Notes: a model not told the origin generated them from the letters alone. A stretch of DNA of 64,000 bases from Pelodera strongyloides (GCA_036852015.1 JAANDG010000053.1:310001-374000); one strand, 5' to 3'. Shown: positions 13,501 to 25,822, counted from the first letter of the stretch. Program-made: numbers and translations.

Positions 13501-13632
13501 TACGAGTTAATTACGAGTTTTACGAGTTTTTTACGAGAATTACGCGTTTTACGAGTTTACGAGTTACGAGTTTTACGAGTTTTACGAGTTTTACGAGTTT
13601 ACGAGTTTTACGAGCCTTACGAGTTTTTATTC
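13501..13632. repeat. Tandem repeat of tacgagttt/tacgagtttt
   Basis: Roughly fourteen imperfect copies of a 9-10 bp unit (tacgagttt, tacgagtttt). Translation of either strand gives low-complexity peptides (RVLRVL/ KLVKLV), which are artefacts of the repeat. Confidence 0.85.
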
Positions 13633-13850
13633 TAATAATACTCATTTGCATGTAACGCATGGGAATGCGGTTATGCAACATATGTTTCAGAAACTGGATG
13701 TAATACATCTTGCTTGTGAGCGTACGTTAGATAGAATGATGCTAAATACAAAATACATACTAAAGCTTTCCAAGAGACGAAATGAGCGCACTATGCCTAC
13801 TACGATCCTCCACGACATTTATGCCCAGCAAACCTTCCCGCATTCTGCCC

Positions 13851-14266
13851 TTAAAGGAGGAGGCTCACGAGAATGAAGTGCTCAATTGGTTTCCTTTTAT
13901 CTTTTATCGAAGTATGATGGTATTAAATTCCGAAAGACAGGCTTTACAAGCAAAAGCTTTTAAGTGGAAGGAGTAAATCAATATAAAACTATGAAGTCTA
14001 GAAAAATTTTGGATCGTAGTAAATAGTTGATTTCCATAGTGGGCATGCACATTTTTGCCGTTTGCAAAATGACTTATAAATTTGCATGCCCAGTATGGAA
14101 ATCAACTATTTACCAAAATTTTTATAGACCATAATTTTATATTGATTTACTCCTTCCACTTAAAAGCTTTTGCTTTGTAAAGCATGTCTTTCGGAACTTA
14201 ATACCATCGTCTGTCGATAAAAGGAAACTATTTGAGCACTTCATACTCGTGAGCCTCCTCCTTTAA
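13851..14266. mobile_element. Foldback MITE with TTAA boundaries
   Basis: Long, near-perfect inverted repeat. The left arm starts TTAAAGGAGGAGGCTCACGAG and the right arm ends with its complement and TTAA. Arms pair for about 190 bp around a centre near 14050 (ttgatttccatagtgggcatgc against gcatgcccagtatggaaatcaa). Weaker inverted homology continues outside the TTAA on both sides (catttatgc and cagcaaaccttcc), suggesting insertion into, or extension of, a larger inverted structure. No coding capacity. Confidence 0.8.
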
Positions 14267-15192
14267 AGAAAAGATAATTCTGCCTCTTTCCTGCATGAGT
14301 TTTCCCGGAAGGTTTGCTGATTGTGAGCATAAATGCCGTGGAGCATCAGAGTAATGTTTGTGATACTTTATTATTCTGTACAACTTTGAAAAACCCGACA
14401 GCTCTAGGAAATTATGATTTGCTGAACTGCCGGGATGTTTGTCATTCTATTATGCGCATAATTTGTATAATATGAAGGTGTCTAGGTTTTCAAAACATGT
14501 ACCATACCATACTGCTTGGAAACGTTTTACGTAGCACGAAGGATGCTGACATATTTTTAGACAATTAGCATATCCGAGTGTATTTGTCTGTTTGTCTGAG
14601 TTTAATAATATAGTTTATTGAGCACGCTTACATCGACAAGTGGAAGATAGCCTATTATATAATAGTTTATTGAATACACACATCGAAACATATGCAATCA
14701 AAAGGATAACCTAAGACGAACGGCTTCACTATTAGTGTATCTAACCACGAGTTGCCCTTATGGTTAGCTTTACGGTCTCTCGTTACTCGTTACAATAATA
14801 TATTTGGCCAAATATGCTACTTCGTACACAGGCATATATGGTGCCGAGGATCTCTGCTTCAACTCCCAACCCCGCTTTTATTACGAATACAGCATCAGCC
14901 ACAGTTCTATGTATTCCATGATATTTTTGATAAACTAAAGGAAAACAATTAAAGCTCACTAGGGATCAGTTGCGTGCAGCTTATCCCGAGCTGTTAAGCT
15001 CGGAAAATTAATACGTCTTAATCGTTTTATTATTCTTTTTTACTTGGAATTGGTCCAGGAATAAACATTTGGAAGAATTGAACTGAGAAACGGGTTCCTA
15101 CGTGGTTAATCCTGCCCGGGGTGAAAAGTAGCCTGTGTTTTCGTAAGTATGACTGTATGACCAATGCGTCACACAAGGCGCATTGTCCATAG

Positions 15193-15554
15193 TTAAAGGG
15201 ATCGGCTCACCTCAAATCGTGTCTGTTTTTTTTGTTTCTTTATTTTCTATAAGGGATAATAAAAATTCGGAATACAAAAAGTAGTGTTATATTTCAATAC
15301 TCACGAAAATATTAGGTGATAAAGTGGTGGATCGATCGGCCCGAAATGAAAAAGTGTAATTGTCCTGCCTTGTTTGTATGGGACAATTAACACTTTTTCA
15401 TTTCGGGCCGATCGATCCACCACTTTATCACCTAATATCTTCGTGAGTATTGAAATATAACACTACTTTTTGTATTCCAAATTTTTATTATCCCTTATAG
15501 AAAATAAAGAAACAAAAAAAACAGACACGATTTGAGGTGAGCCGATCCCTTTAA
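15193..15554. mobile_element. Foldback MITE, near-perfect 362-bp palindrome
   Basis: Starts TTAAAGGGATCGGCTCACC and ends with the reverse complement and TTAA. The two arms (about 165 bp each) are almost identical, with a short spacer around 15365-15390. An RNA or single-strand DNA copy would form a long hairpin. No ORF inside derives from a gene. Confidence 0.85.
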
Positions 15555-16179
15555 AGGCTTCAAATCACCCCTTACTTTATTTTTGATATGTACAGTACAC
15601 CCCATATAAATCACAAAAAGTTTCCAAATCGAATGTAGTTTGCTCCTATTCGTCCTTGCGTCTGTAGCACAATTGCCGATATAATCGATAAAGATCTTCC
15701 ATAGGGAGAAAAATCTAAGTGGACGAAATCGAATGTAAATTTTAATGGTTGTGGTAGCTTTGTATTTCGCGCATGCATGTTTCACGCAATTTAAAAGAAA
15801 TGGTAATGGTTCACTTAAATAATGTTTCAGATAACTACGAATTTTGTTTTATGTTCTAGTCAGCTATTTGGGGCCCAACATTACGCACTAGAGCTTAGTA
15901 ATCCCGGGAACTCAGGAATTATGTGGGTGTTAAATTCCAATTCTGAGTGGCTGATCGAGATTATGATTTGAAGGTCTTTTAACCGACTTTCTATTTGTGG
16001 GTTCCAGTCGGCTTACCTACGGACTACGTAGCCGGTAGCCTCTATAAAACGCTTCCATCACTTGCGGGTGACAAGCGATTTTAATAAGCGTTACTTACCG
16101 TAGCATTAAAACCACCCACCAAAACCTCAGCGTTTCACACAGCGTAGGGAAATTGTCCAGAAAGTGTAAGTTTATTTAC

Positions 16180-16275
16180 GCAATTGGTAAAAGTGTAAAA
16201 GCGCACATCTGCATAAGAATGCTGGTCTACTCGATGTGTTTCAAAAACCGGCCTGTATTTCGCTTTAAAATATAT
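16180..16275. repeat. Fragment of MITE family 1 (right end)
   Basis: Contains the family-typical tgcataagaatgctgg block and the end gtgtttcaaaaaccggcctg followed by tatttcgctttaaa. The matching left end is not clear, so I call it a fragment. Confidence 0.5.
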
Positions 16276-16440
16276 ACTCGAAAGCTTTCCACTGGCACAT
16301 AATGCGGAAAAAATGGAGCGTTCGAGGACTTCGAACCCATGTAAAAGCAGTGTTTGCAAACCTACACGCAGGCGGACACGTTATTTTTAGCTCACCATTT
16401 CCCTCTAAAACAAACAAGTAACTACTTTTTTGGGCCAATG

Positions 16441-16523
16441 TGCTCTCTCTCTCTCTTTCTCTCTCTCCCCTCGAGAGAGAGAGAGAATAGGAAATATCTC
16501 TCTTCCTCTCTAAGACTCTCTCC

Positions 16524-16585
<62 letters not shown>

Positions 16586-16765
16586 TGTATCTTTCTATCT
16601 TCAACCCCCTCTCTTCTCCGACTTTCCTATTTTTTTCAGCATTTCTCCTCAACTGTTTTTTTCCAAGTTTTTCCTGTTATTCTTTCTCGTTCTTCTCTCT
16701 CTCCCTCTCTCTGTCTGTCTCTCCAACATTACTCTCTCATTACTCTCTCTATATCGCTATCTTTC
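16441..16765. repeat. (CT)n microsatellite
   Basis: A CT-rich tract, nearly pure (CT)n at 16530-16585, with an internal ctcgagagag inversion at about 16470. The 141-codon open frame across it is a serine/leucine artefact. Confidence 0.9.
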
Positions 16766-17139
16766 TCGCCTCCTCCTAGCTCGGTGCAGTCTGTACAATA
16801 GTCCGGTAGCCGTAGGTAGAGACTTGACTTGTTTGATCAGCCTTACTTCACATGCATAATATACATCATTTTTTTTACATGTATAATATACATCATGTTT
16901 CATTGAGCCTAGTAAACGTGGGAGACTGCATAAGAGGCCCTTTATTTCCATGTTTTAGCATTATTTTTCTTCACGAGAATTTAGCTTTATTTAGCGCTTA
17001 TTACGTAACGGAGTTTTGACGTTTCCTTTTGAAACGATTCCTCGGAAACTCACACTGTGTTCTATGCAGATATGTTGTGCCAATAAGAACGCAAATGTTC
17101 CATATACTATAATGCCAATTACACAACGTTTTATTGCTT

Positions 17140-17315
17140 TTAAGCGGTATAACAGCCGGTTTTTGAAGCGGTTTTTCGATAGCTTCCCATGCATCGTATG
17201 CAGAAGTGTATGGTTAGAATGAAAAACCGAGTCCGAATCGAACTCACTTAGCATAAATACATTGGAATGCAGTTGTCCGTCATGTTTCAAAAAGCGGAAC
17301 TATTAACTATTAAAT
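17140..17315. mobile_element. MITE, family 1
   Basis: Left end ttaagcggtataacagccgg followed by tttttgaagc. Right end tgtttcaaaaagcgg with ttaaatt beyond. The interior carries the family blocks gaatgaaaaaccgag and actcacttag, which recur at 19903-20072, marking the two as close relatives. A second degenerate copy may abut it at 17000-17140. Confidence 0.7.
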
Positions 17316-17813
17316 TCGTTTGTGATTTCTGTATACTGGATTGAACGCTGAACCCAGCTCACAACATGTTTATCACTTGGTTCAGTTCTAAGAAACAATC
17401 ATAAAATGGCATGCTAGAAGAAAACAAACAGAAATATATGTATGTCCTTTTTTCGCTTATTATTCAAACATTTCATAATTATACATTTTTGTCTTACTAC
17501 CTTACTAATTGTTGTCTTTCAAGGAAATGTGCATAATGGCACTCATAACTATTAGTAATAATTATTATGATGTCCCTTATTACCGTATTTCTGTCTTAAC
17601 TGTATTTATTGTCTTAATTATGTATGTTTGTACACACCTTTGTGGTGTAATAAATTATTATAATTATTATTATTATTATTACTCATTTGTTACTCATAAC
17701 TACTAGTAAATATCTAATCACTACTACATACCTAGCCACATAGGCATCATACTGATGATGACCCTACCACGGTGGAAAATCCTCGTCTATGACAATGGGG
17801 AAACTAGGCGTTA

Positions 17814-18208
17814 TTAAAGGAAGGCAGTCACCTCAAATTCAACTTTTTTATTCGATTTTTATTAGATGCAAGAAGATTTATAAAACAATATGCAGCCAGT
17901 AAAAAGCCACATTAAAGCGAACTCAGGGAGAGAAATCAATGAAAATGGGTTTTGGTAAATGACTGTTGCCGGTGCATATATGCAATTGCCAGGGGTACTT
18001 GGAGAGTGAACCGCCTGCAGTGTTACACCTAGCGCGTGGTTTATCACTGCAGCTGCAGGGTATTTATTATGAAACTCTATAGGCAATTATAAACTACGCT
18101 GAGTTCGTTTTGCCGTACTTTGGTGCTGGAATCGTAGTTTCTTCACATATTTGAATATTTAATGAAAATCGAATAAAATAAGAATTTGTAATGACTGCGA
18201 TCCTTTAA
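17814..18208. mobile_element. Foldback MITE, family with GCAGTCAC ends
   Basis: Left end TTAAAGGAAGGCAGTCACC followed by tcaaattc. Right end gaatttgtaatgactgcg with atcctttaa. TTAA lies at both edges. The same terminal motif bounds the element at 22416-22855, so these are two members of one family, although the interiors have diverged. Confidence 0.75.
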
Positions 18209-18229
18209 TCTAATTTTTATGTTTTTCTC

Positions 18230-18593
18230 TTAAAGCGCATATGTAGGCACTCAAAATGAGCAAAACAAACGGAAACTAGAGTTTCCACACCAGACGTGAA
18301 TTTAAATAGGCAGCTGAATATGCAAATGCGAATATTCGAATTTGCATGCGCATATGTCTCTGAATAATGCTATTTGACGATATCTGCATGTATATTTGAA
18401 AAAATTTACATTGACCCCGACGATGTATGGCATCGTCTCAAGTAACGCGTTTACTATGGAAAGGGTGAACTTTGTAGTTTATTTTCTGTTAACTGGGAAT
18501 CTTTGGACAACTTTTGTTGTTGTTTCCTTAATGGGGAACATACATTCTATCAACACAGCTTAACTTCAAAAAGGGCCTACATATTCCCTTTAA
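18230..18593. mobile_element. MITE, family with TATGTAGGCACTC ends (copy 1)
   Basis: Begins TTAAAGCGCATATGTAGGC and ends ggcctacatattccctttaa. It shares most of its length with 41738-42107: gagtttccacaccagac, the internal aacgcgtttactatgga, and aacttttgttgttgtttcc. It inserts only about 20 bp from the preceding element's end. No ORF. Confidence 0.85.
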
Positions 18594-19581
18594 TTATCTT
18601 TGTTTTATACTCTAGGGTTCCTAGTTCAACAGCTTACGACTTCTTCTATTTGTTTTAGTTAGGCGTTAGTTTTACATTATATATATATATTTTCTTTGTG
18701 TTTTACATTTATATTTTACATTTACATTTATATATATTTGTGCCTAGATAGAGTACGAAAGAAGTACCGACAGTTCCCCGTATAAATGGATACCAGCAAC
18801 TTTGTTTTACTAGGGAAATAAGGAGGATTTGAACAAGTCTTTACATGTTTATGTTAAAGGAAATAAACATAGCCGTCTACAGTCAGTGCATAATCTTCTT
18901 AAATAAATCTAATAAGCTTACATAGATAACATCCAGAGCATACATCGCTTCGTTATTCAAGGTGGTTCAATAAATACAGTGTACAAAACATATGACGATA
19001 TGACTCTTTTTCATTTCGCTCGTTTCTCACTTTATGAAAACTAATGTTTTGCAAGCAAATTCACTTTTCTGCAGAGTTTTTGAATAGAGAAGACGACTAG
19101 TTCCACCTGACAAACTGCTAGAAACTCGTCGATTTTATTTTCTATAACTATAACATCAAATCCGAACAAATTTTCCTCACTGATATAATTTTCTAAACGT
19201 TTTTCCAGTTAACTTATAGGCTTAATTGCGTTTACTGGCACCGTCGTGGCGCTCACCTTGCACTAGTGCCAGATGAGCAAAAAACGTTGTAGCCTTGCAA
19301 TACAATAAATAGATGCTCATAAATTTGTATGTTCAATGGTGAGTAAATGTATGCAGGTTTTCCAAGTCTTACGCATATATGAGGAGGACCTTTCACTAAA
19401 TGTTGACTATAAAAATTTGTCAACTTCTAGAACTATTAGTAACACTTTAGCTAATGTAATGACCATAAAATCCACGTGCGTATTAGTCATCGTGTACATT
19501 TTGATATTTGTATTTTACTCCTTCTTTTACTTCCTAGAAATGCATAACTTTGTACGTGTTTTAAACCTTGAATTCTAAGAA

Positions 19582-19585
<4 letters not shown>

Positions 19586-19661
<76 letters not shown>

Positions 19662-19700
19662 ATAGAGGGAAAGAGTGACTGCTTGTGAGAGGAAGAGAGA
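19586..19700. repeat. (GA)n microsatellite
   Basis: Nearly pure GA repeat of about 70 bp followed by GA-rich sequence. The serine/leucine open frame on the minus strand is a repeat artefact. Confidence 0.9.
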
Positions 19701-19902
19701 TAGGAGAAATACAAAATTAGAGAAGCATTCAGTCGTTTTTAATCAGGCCAGAGATGAGGGTAAATAAGTTCGGAATATGTTCCCTAAACAAACTTTGGTT
19801 TCAATGCGCAGCTTTTTTTGCGGAAAAAATTTAGTTCCTCGATTTGTGATCTGTTCAGATTTTTCAGATTGTTCGTTGTCTAAACATCAACCTATTGTTA
19901 TT

Positions 19903-20072
19903 ATTAAAGAGGTATAACAGCCGGTTTTTGAAACTAATTTTGGATAGCTGCATTCCCGCGCTCGCGCATCATATGTAAGTATTAGAATGAAAAATCGAGC
20001 TCACTTAGAGTAAATACATAGGAATGCAGTGGTCCATCATACGTGTCAAAAAGTGGCCGTTATACTGCTTTA
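19903..20072. mobile_element. MITE, family 1, upstream of the nuclear receptor
   Basis: TTAAAGAGGTATAACAGCC on the left, and aaaagtggccgttatactg with ctttag on the right. It closely matches the copy at 17140-17315. It ends about 245 bp upstream of the receptor ATG, so it may lie in the 5' UTR intron or promoter. Confidence 0.75.
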
Positions 20073-20316
20073 GCGCGTTATAGTACCCTTTTACTAGATA
20101 CTGTGGAATGTGCTTCAAATTTCTACTTGCAACCACAGTATCTCGGTTCAACTGTTAAAAACTTATTCTGAGGCATCAGTGAGATTCTCGAGAAAACTTT
20201 CTTTTTTTGAAGTGCCCAATTTTCCTTATTAGAGATTTTACCCATTCGAAGCTGCCGTGCATACTCATAATTATTATATTCATATCAAAATATTTCACGT
20301 ATGTATTTGCAGTCCG

Positions 20317-23300
20317 ATGTATTCGTCCTGCTCAAGTAGCTCCACGTCACAACCAGACGAAATTTGCATGGTCTGCTGTGATATTGCATCAGGATATCAC
20401 TACGGAGTGCCATCGTGCAATGGATGGTAGGAAAGTTTGTATGTTTGTGTGCTTATGCGTTACGCAAGATGTTGCGACCAACTCGCTCAAGAGTGCATTC
20501 AACTTACTTGATTTGTTAATTTGGCTTATAAAGTAAACACACAAGAGTGCATTCAACTTACTTGATTTGCTAATTTGGCTTATAAAGTAAATTGACATGT
20601 TTGGTATAACTAAATGAATAGATTATATTGGGGTATACGCTCACTATTATCTAATCTAAATATGCTAGAAATTCTAGAAAACATATGAATAATTCCAAAA
20701 AAATAAAGGGAGGCTTATGATTTGGTGGAGCTTAACTCGGTCATACACAAAATTATACAAGAATATTTTATTTAGCAAAACCTTCTTTCGCCGAACAATC
20801 GTGCACAACAGCGAATACGTGTGCCAAAATGATGGAAAATGTCCAATTGACAAGAGTACTGTGGATTTTATTTTGTATTTTTATTTGACTGTATTCTGTA
20901 TTGTGTATTTCATGTGCTAATTTTGCAGGTAAATTTTTCAGTTGCTTCTATTAATTGCGTCGTTTACATTACGACATTTGGTTACAAAAAAAAAAACGAT
21001 CGATCCTATCTTAAGTTTTACAAACAATATCACGCGTTTCTAAGTGTCTTCAATGTTCACTGTATGTTTACTGTAAGCTAGCAAGTAGTTGCTAGCTTTG
21101 TCGTAGTTTACAGTAAGCTCATATAGCTTGCTCTTGGGAAACCACTTCTACATAATTGCCCAGTTCGTGCACTAACATTTTCAATGTTCTTTATGCACTG
21201 ATTTCAAAATATGATGCAAAATCAATAATGTACATGCTACACGGCTACTGTATTTAATTGAGAGTTACCGGTAATTACCGTATGATGCGGTGTACTCGTT
21301 TCGCCTAACATTACCATTGCTACCCTCTTCCCTCATTTTAATTCCACCGTATATTACACAACAAATTCCTTGACGTATCATTTCCGAAAATCTTGGAGAA
21401 ACACCAAATACGTAATCTCGACATACTTGTTTACTAAAAAAGAGCACGTATCGCGTATATCGCGTACTCGGGGCATTTCATGACTTTCACTTTCTCGAAA
21501 GTTGTACAAAAATAACATTTGTCTTTCTCAAAATCAAAATCTAGATTCACTTTGTTGTCATGATTTGGAATTTACAAATAGAGGCGGTATCTGCTAATCC
21601 CTTGTAAGGCATAGGTGCACGTACACAAAAAAGTTATCACGATTTCTTTCTATGATGAAGCTAGCACTTAGAATAGCGATAAACGCAATTCCTACTGTAA
21701 TTAAATGTTGGTTATCGGCAAAAAGGGATCATCCCCACTCCCGCATATGAAGCGTGGATTGCTGAACAGATTGCCGCCTGGGTACGACGCTTGCTCTGTG
21801 CTTTCGAGAACGTACCGTCGTATGCTGGTGCCGGCGTTCGTAATCAGAAGCAGTTTTGAAAGCATTAATGGGTGCGTGTTGAAATCAAGTATAAAATTTT
21901 CCATGTGTCTGGTGCCTCGTCAAATCCCTCACTATTTCTTTCATAATCTCAAATTAGCGCGCGATCTAGAAGCCCAATGCCGACGTTCTTGTTGTTCAGC
22001 TTCAGCTTGTTTGTTCAGCTTGTTTGGATATAACGTGTGGGTTTATGATATCATCAGCTAAACTGCCAATGAAGAACATACAACTTCTACATTTCACTAC
22101 AATATGAAATGCTTTTTGAAATGTTGTAGTTTTCCCATAGAAATGTAGAATAGTGTTATTTATGTGGGCCTGAGCCTATCATACGCATGAACTAAAATGG
22201 TCGTAGAATCGAACGAATGAGTTTATATTTTTCTGTGAAGACTCATTCATAGGCGGTGTATTATGTATTACCACACCTGCTGTTTTCTCTCTCTATCTCT
22301 GTCTCTCCTCTCACCTCAAATATCATCATACTAGGGGGCGTAAAAGGAATTTCTCCTTTTGTCATTCAAGTATAGTTTAATCATGGGTTAAAAAACTTAT
22401 CCCGCCAAGAATTATTTAAAGGGTCGCAGTCACTTCAAATTCGTCATTTTGTTTCGTGTTTACTTGAATTTAGTAAAGAATAAATAAAAATACTTTACCA
22501 AAACCGAATAATTTGAATTCCAACTCAGGGGGTGAACAAGTAGAAAAGTAGTTCTACTTAACTACCGCGGGATTATGAAACGTGTAGTGATATGCCTGCA
22601 GACCCTTGCAGTATATGTAAAGATATAATATGCAGATATTTGCCGAAATAATTTGCATACTCCCGATCGGGAAGCAGCTGTATGAACACGTTTCGTGATC
22701 CTGCGGTAGTTAAGTAGAACTACTTTTCTACTTGTTCACTCCCTGAGTTGGAATTCAAATTATTCAGTTTTGGTAAAGTATTTGTCTCTATTCTTTCCTA
22801 TATTCAATTATACCCAAAGTAAAATGACGAATTTGAAGTGACTGCGATCCTTTAAACGTGTTCTTCCCATATATATATATTTTAGACGCGCGCTGTACGT
22901 GCCGCTATTGTAGGTTCGAAAAGTGCCTGAAGGTCGGCATGAGTAAAGAAGGTACCGTTTAGAATTATTATCAGTGGTACGCCTACGTTAAGTTACACTT
23001 TTATTTATTACAGTATTTAAGTTATAATAATAAATCTTTGCTGGTCGATGGATGAGGCAAAAAAAAATGAGGCAAAAAATGTGAATTTTGTAAAGGCCAA
23101 AAGGAACCCTGAGATGTCAGTGCAGTAAGTTTGACCAAAAAATTACTTTTCAACGTTGCTAATCATCGAAATAGTTGTTGTTTTCTATTTCTAAATTCCT
23201 TCAAATTTCCAGCAATCCAACAAAACCGTGAGCCAATTGGTTATACGAAAAGGAATCGGAGATCGTCGTTGACCAAACAAAACTCGTGTGACTCCGGGTG

Positions 23301-25822
23301 CTGTACGTCGAAAATGGTATAGGTGTTTTCATTTGCATATAGCAGCGGTTCAAAAATATACCCTACGTGTTTTTTGGAACTAAAAAATACTCCTATTTCA
23401 AGCATTTATTTATTTACAACCCTTTCCCCATTCGTTGACTATGTTAAATCTTGTTCGTTTAGTTTGACGAGAATGATCCCCTTGGCGAAGAGCTTCTACA
23501 GGGTTTCCTTGCCACGGAGACAAGATGTGTGCGGTTACGAGCTGGTAAGGCACCTTACCTTACAACACCTTAGCTTAGCGATCAAACTTAAGCGCTTGGG
23601 CGAATTGTGTGCATCCGTGCTTAACATACTAATCTATGTGAAATTTTGATGATGCCCAGGGTTGCGCCAGGTTCTCGCCAGGTTCTCGCCGCGCTCCACC
23701 AGAGCTCCACCTCCACCAGTATCTTTTCAGGAACCTACCAGCCGTACACTGATTTAACCTCCTCTCTCGATGGTTCATCTCGTATTTTCGACGAACAATT
23801 TGTCTTAGAACATTCCCGAGTAGGTGATTACAATTTAAAACGACGAAAAATGTTGTAAAACTTTCGCTATGAATAAAGAGTTTCTGTTTCTTTTCGTTAC
23901 TAAACAATAATTTTGCACATTTTGTTTTTGTTAGTATACAATTGCTCCTAAAAACCTTGGTTGAGTCATCCACTTTTCTCAGGATGTTGAGCCAGCACGA
24001 GGGAGGAAATGCAAGTTTGGGGACCTCGCCCACTGGTATCATGTTGACTTCTCACTGTACGTCGACTGGGCGAAGACTTCGCGTATATTCTGCGAGCTCA
24101 GCGTCCCGGACAAGGTTGGCAATCTTTATCCGAATAATGGCCATTAAACAAAATTCAACAATCATAATCAATAATTTATAACGCATAAAATTCAAAAAGA
24201 GAAAAAGTGCAGTTGTGGTTTAATTAATTTGCTCCCCACTGGCAGAAAACGACCTGCTCTGAATCTGTGTTCCTCTGTGTTTCTGGGACATTTATAGCTC
24301 ATCAGAAATACATATAAATTGGCATACACTACAAGGAAATGCAGTAGTAAAGCAAACGTTTCACAGACCACGTGCCATACCACTTTAATGCATTCTAGCT
24401 CGCCCTACTCCGTCAATACGTGATACAGTGGTTGATCCACCAATGGTCATATTATTCACTGGATGAAGTTGATGGAAATAAAACAGTTCTGAGGATAGTA
24501 TTCCCAAATGGAGTATTCTTCGATGATCAACCGTCACAGTGTGAGGTGACGATTCTTTGGCCAGTTTTAAGGCTTGTTTCTGTTTAGCTTGGATCTTTAC
24601 TGTAATATACTGGATACTGGCTCTAGTGAAAAACCTTTCAACGCAAATGGTCCGGGAGCACGGGTAAAGATAGAGTAAAAATCGAAATGATCTTATTTGG
24701 GCGCTCACAGCCATAAAAAAGAATATGTATTATATAAACTTCATTTCTAAAATTTGTTCAGACAATCCGGCAAACATCGTTTCTGGAAGAGCGTCAGAAC
24801 TGGGTGTCCTCCTACCTTCCCCGTATCAAGTCACTCAACATGGATCCCACCGAATTTGCCGCCTCTAAAGCGATGGTATTCCTCTCACCGGGTACGGTAA
24901 CGGTTTTTGTCACAGCATAATTTCAGTTGGCACTCTCGTGGCACACTAATGGCGCACATACCACGCCCCCTCCATAAATTACAACGAGTTTTTGCCGCTT
25001 TCGGTCTTACGTGCGCGTCGTAACCGCGGTGTTTTACCAATGTAATTGACCTGGAAAACAAGAACAAAGTTAAAAGGGAGCTTGTTCAAGTCAAAATACG
25101 CAATTCTGGTATTCTGGCTCTGTGCCACAAAGAACTTGAGGAAAAGAGCATCCCTCTATAAGGATAGAAAGAAAAATCAATTACTTCCCATTGTAAGGGC
25201 TAAGCAAATGTCATTTCCAAGTAGAAACACACCCTCACTTTACGTGCTGCCACGCGTGAAAATGATGTGCTAGCGGTGGTAAACATTGACAGTGGAACGC
25301 CGAAATCAGTTCCTTTGCACGTTCCCTTTCCTTCCCCATACTAATGAACATTCACTCATTCAGACGCCGAAGGCCTGTCGTCCGAAGGTTCGGCAACAAT
25401 TCTCCATCTTCGCGCCTCACTGGCTCAGTCTTTTCACCGTTACTTGGAACGCAAGTGCGCCAGCTCCAAAGAAGCCGGTGATAGGTAATCAGTTGTTCGC
25501 ATTTCTTATACACCCGTGTATTATAGTTCACCTTCCTTATACAATATGAATATATTATAATGATAAACTTTAAATTCAATGTAAACCTAAATTAAAGCTT
25601 CTCATTTACAGATTCGGCGAGATCCTTGTCCTCAATACTCATTCGGCAAATCTGGCGCTCGATTTCCGAAACGTGGCGACTACTCTTCGTTTCTTCGAGT
25701 TAACCGAATTCTCCGATTTCGAACGTGCACTCCTTTTCGACAACGAACACACGATGCCGGATCGACAGACGCAAATAGATATCAAGCAGGAATGCGAAAG
25801 CCAAACACCGGCCGGTTTTTGA
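20317..25822 (+). CDS. Nuclear hormone receptor, nematode nhr-49/HNF4-related type
   Basis: Ligand-regulated transcription factor. Ten exons join in phase to 394 aa: 20317-20426, 20776-20855, 22886-22951, 23213-23316, 23463-23544, 23671-23819, 23983-24114, 24762-24891, 25364-25484, 25612-25822. DNA-binding domain at about residues 16-85: zinc finger 1 uses C17, C20, C34, C37; finger 2 uses C53, C59, C69, C72. SCNGCKTFFRRT and CRYCRFEKCLKVGMSKE are typical of nematode expanded receptors. The conserved Gly of the usual VCGD is Cys (VCCDIASGYHYG). AIQQNREPIG starts the hinge. The ligand-binding domain (about 160-370) includes LYVDWAKTSRIFCELS and TEFAASKAMVFLSPG. The start is the first ATG after an acceptor-like AG at 20311; an upstream exon is possible. 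The last residues and stop lie in MITE sequence. Exact C. elegans ortholog not assigned. Confidence 0.92.
20488..20594. repeat. 54-bp tandem duplication in receptor intron 1
   Basis: Two adjacent copies of a unit starting caagagtgcattcaactta and ending near ggcttataaagtaaa, differing at a few bases. It lies 60 bp after the first coding exon. Confidence 0.85.
22416..22855. mobile_element. Foldback MITE, GCAGTCAC family, receptor intron 2
   Basis: Left arm TTAAAGGGTCGCAGTCACT; right arm aagtgactgcgatcctttaa. Long arms (about 190 bp) pair around a centre near 22630. The right end is 30 bp upstream of the exon at 22886, so the element occupies the branch-point region and may supply or displace intronic splice signals. 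It belongs with 17814-18208. Confidence 0.85.
24290..24392. repeat. Fragment of MITE family 1, receptor intron 7
   Basis: The right-end motif cacgtgccataccacttta is preceded by gcagtagtaaagcaaacg. This is the subfamily end (cacgtgYcataccnctttaa) also seen at 37474, 39905 and 62330. The left end was not identified. Confidence 0.5.

Noticed and set aside
13401..13708. Open frames across the ACGAGTTT repeat
   Set aside because: Low-complexity peptides from the short tandem repeat, present in opposing frames on both strands.
15193..15554. CRISPR-like or rho-independent terminator reading of the palindrome
   Set aside because: The genome is eukaryotic, there is no repeat-spacer periodicity, and the TTAA edges identify a foldback MITE.
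16354..16779. 141-codon Ser/Leu-rich open frame
   Set aside because: Artefact of the (CT)n microsatellite; no start context or homology.
21701..22061. 118-codon (+) and 67-codon (-) open frames in receptor intron 2
   Set aside because: Several frames are open at once, no family is recognisable, and the region lies between phase-matched receptor exons. A decayed transposon or gene fragment cannot be excluded.
22069..22160. Inverted repeat around acatttcactacaatatgaaatg as a hairpin RNA gene
   Set aside because: Arms are short and imperfect, with multiple bulges. No conservation evidence is available and chance pairing in AT-rich DNA is likely.
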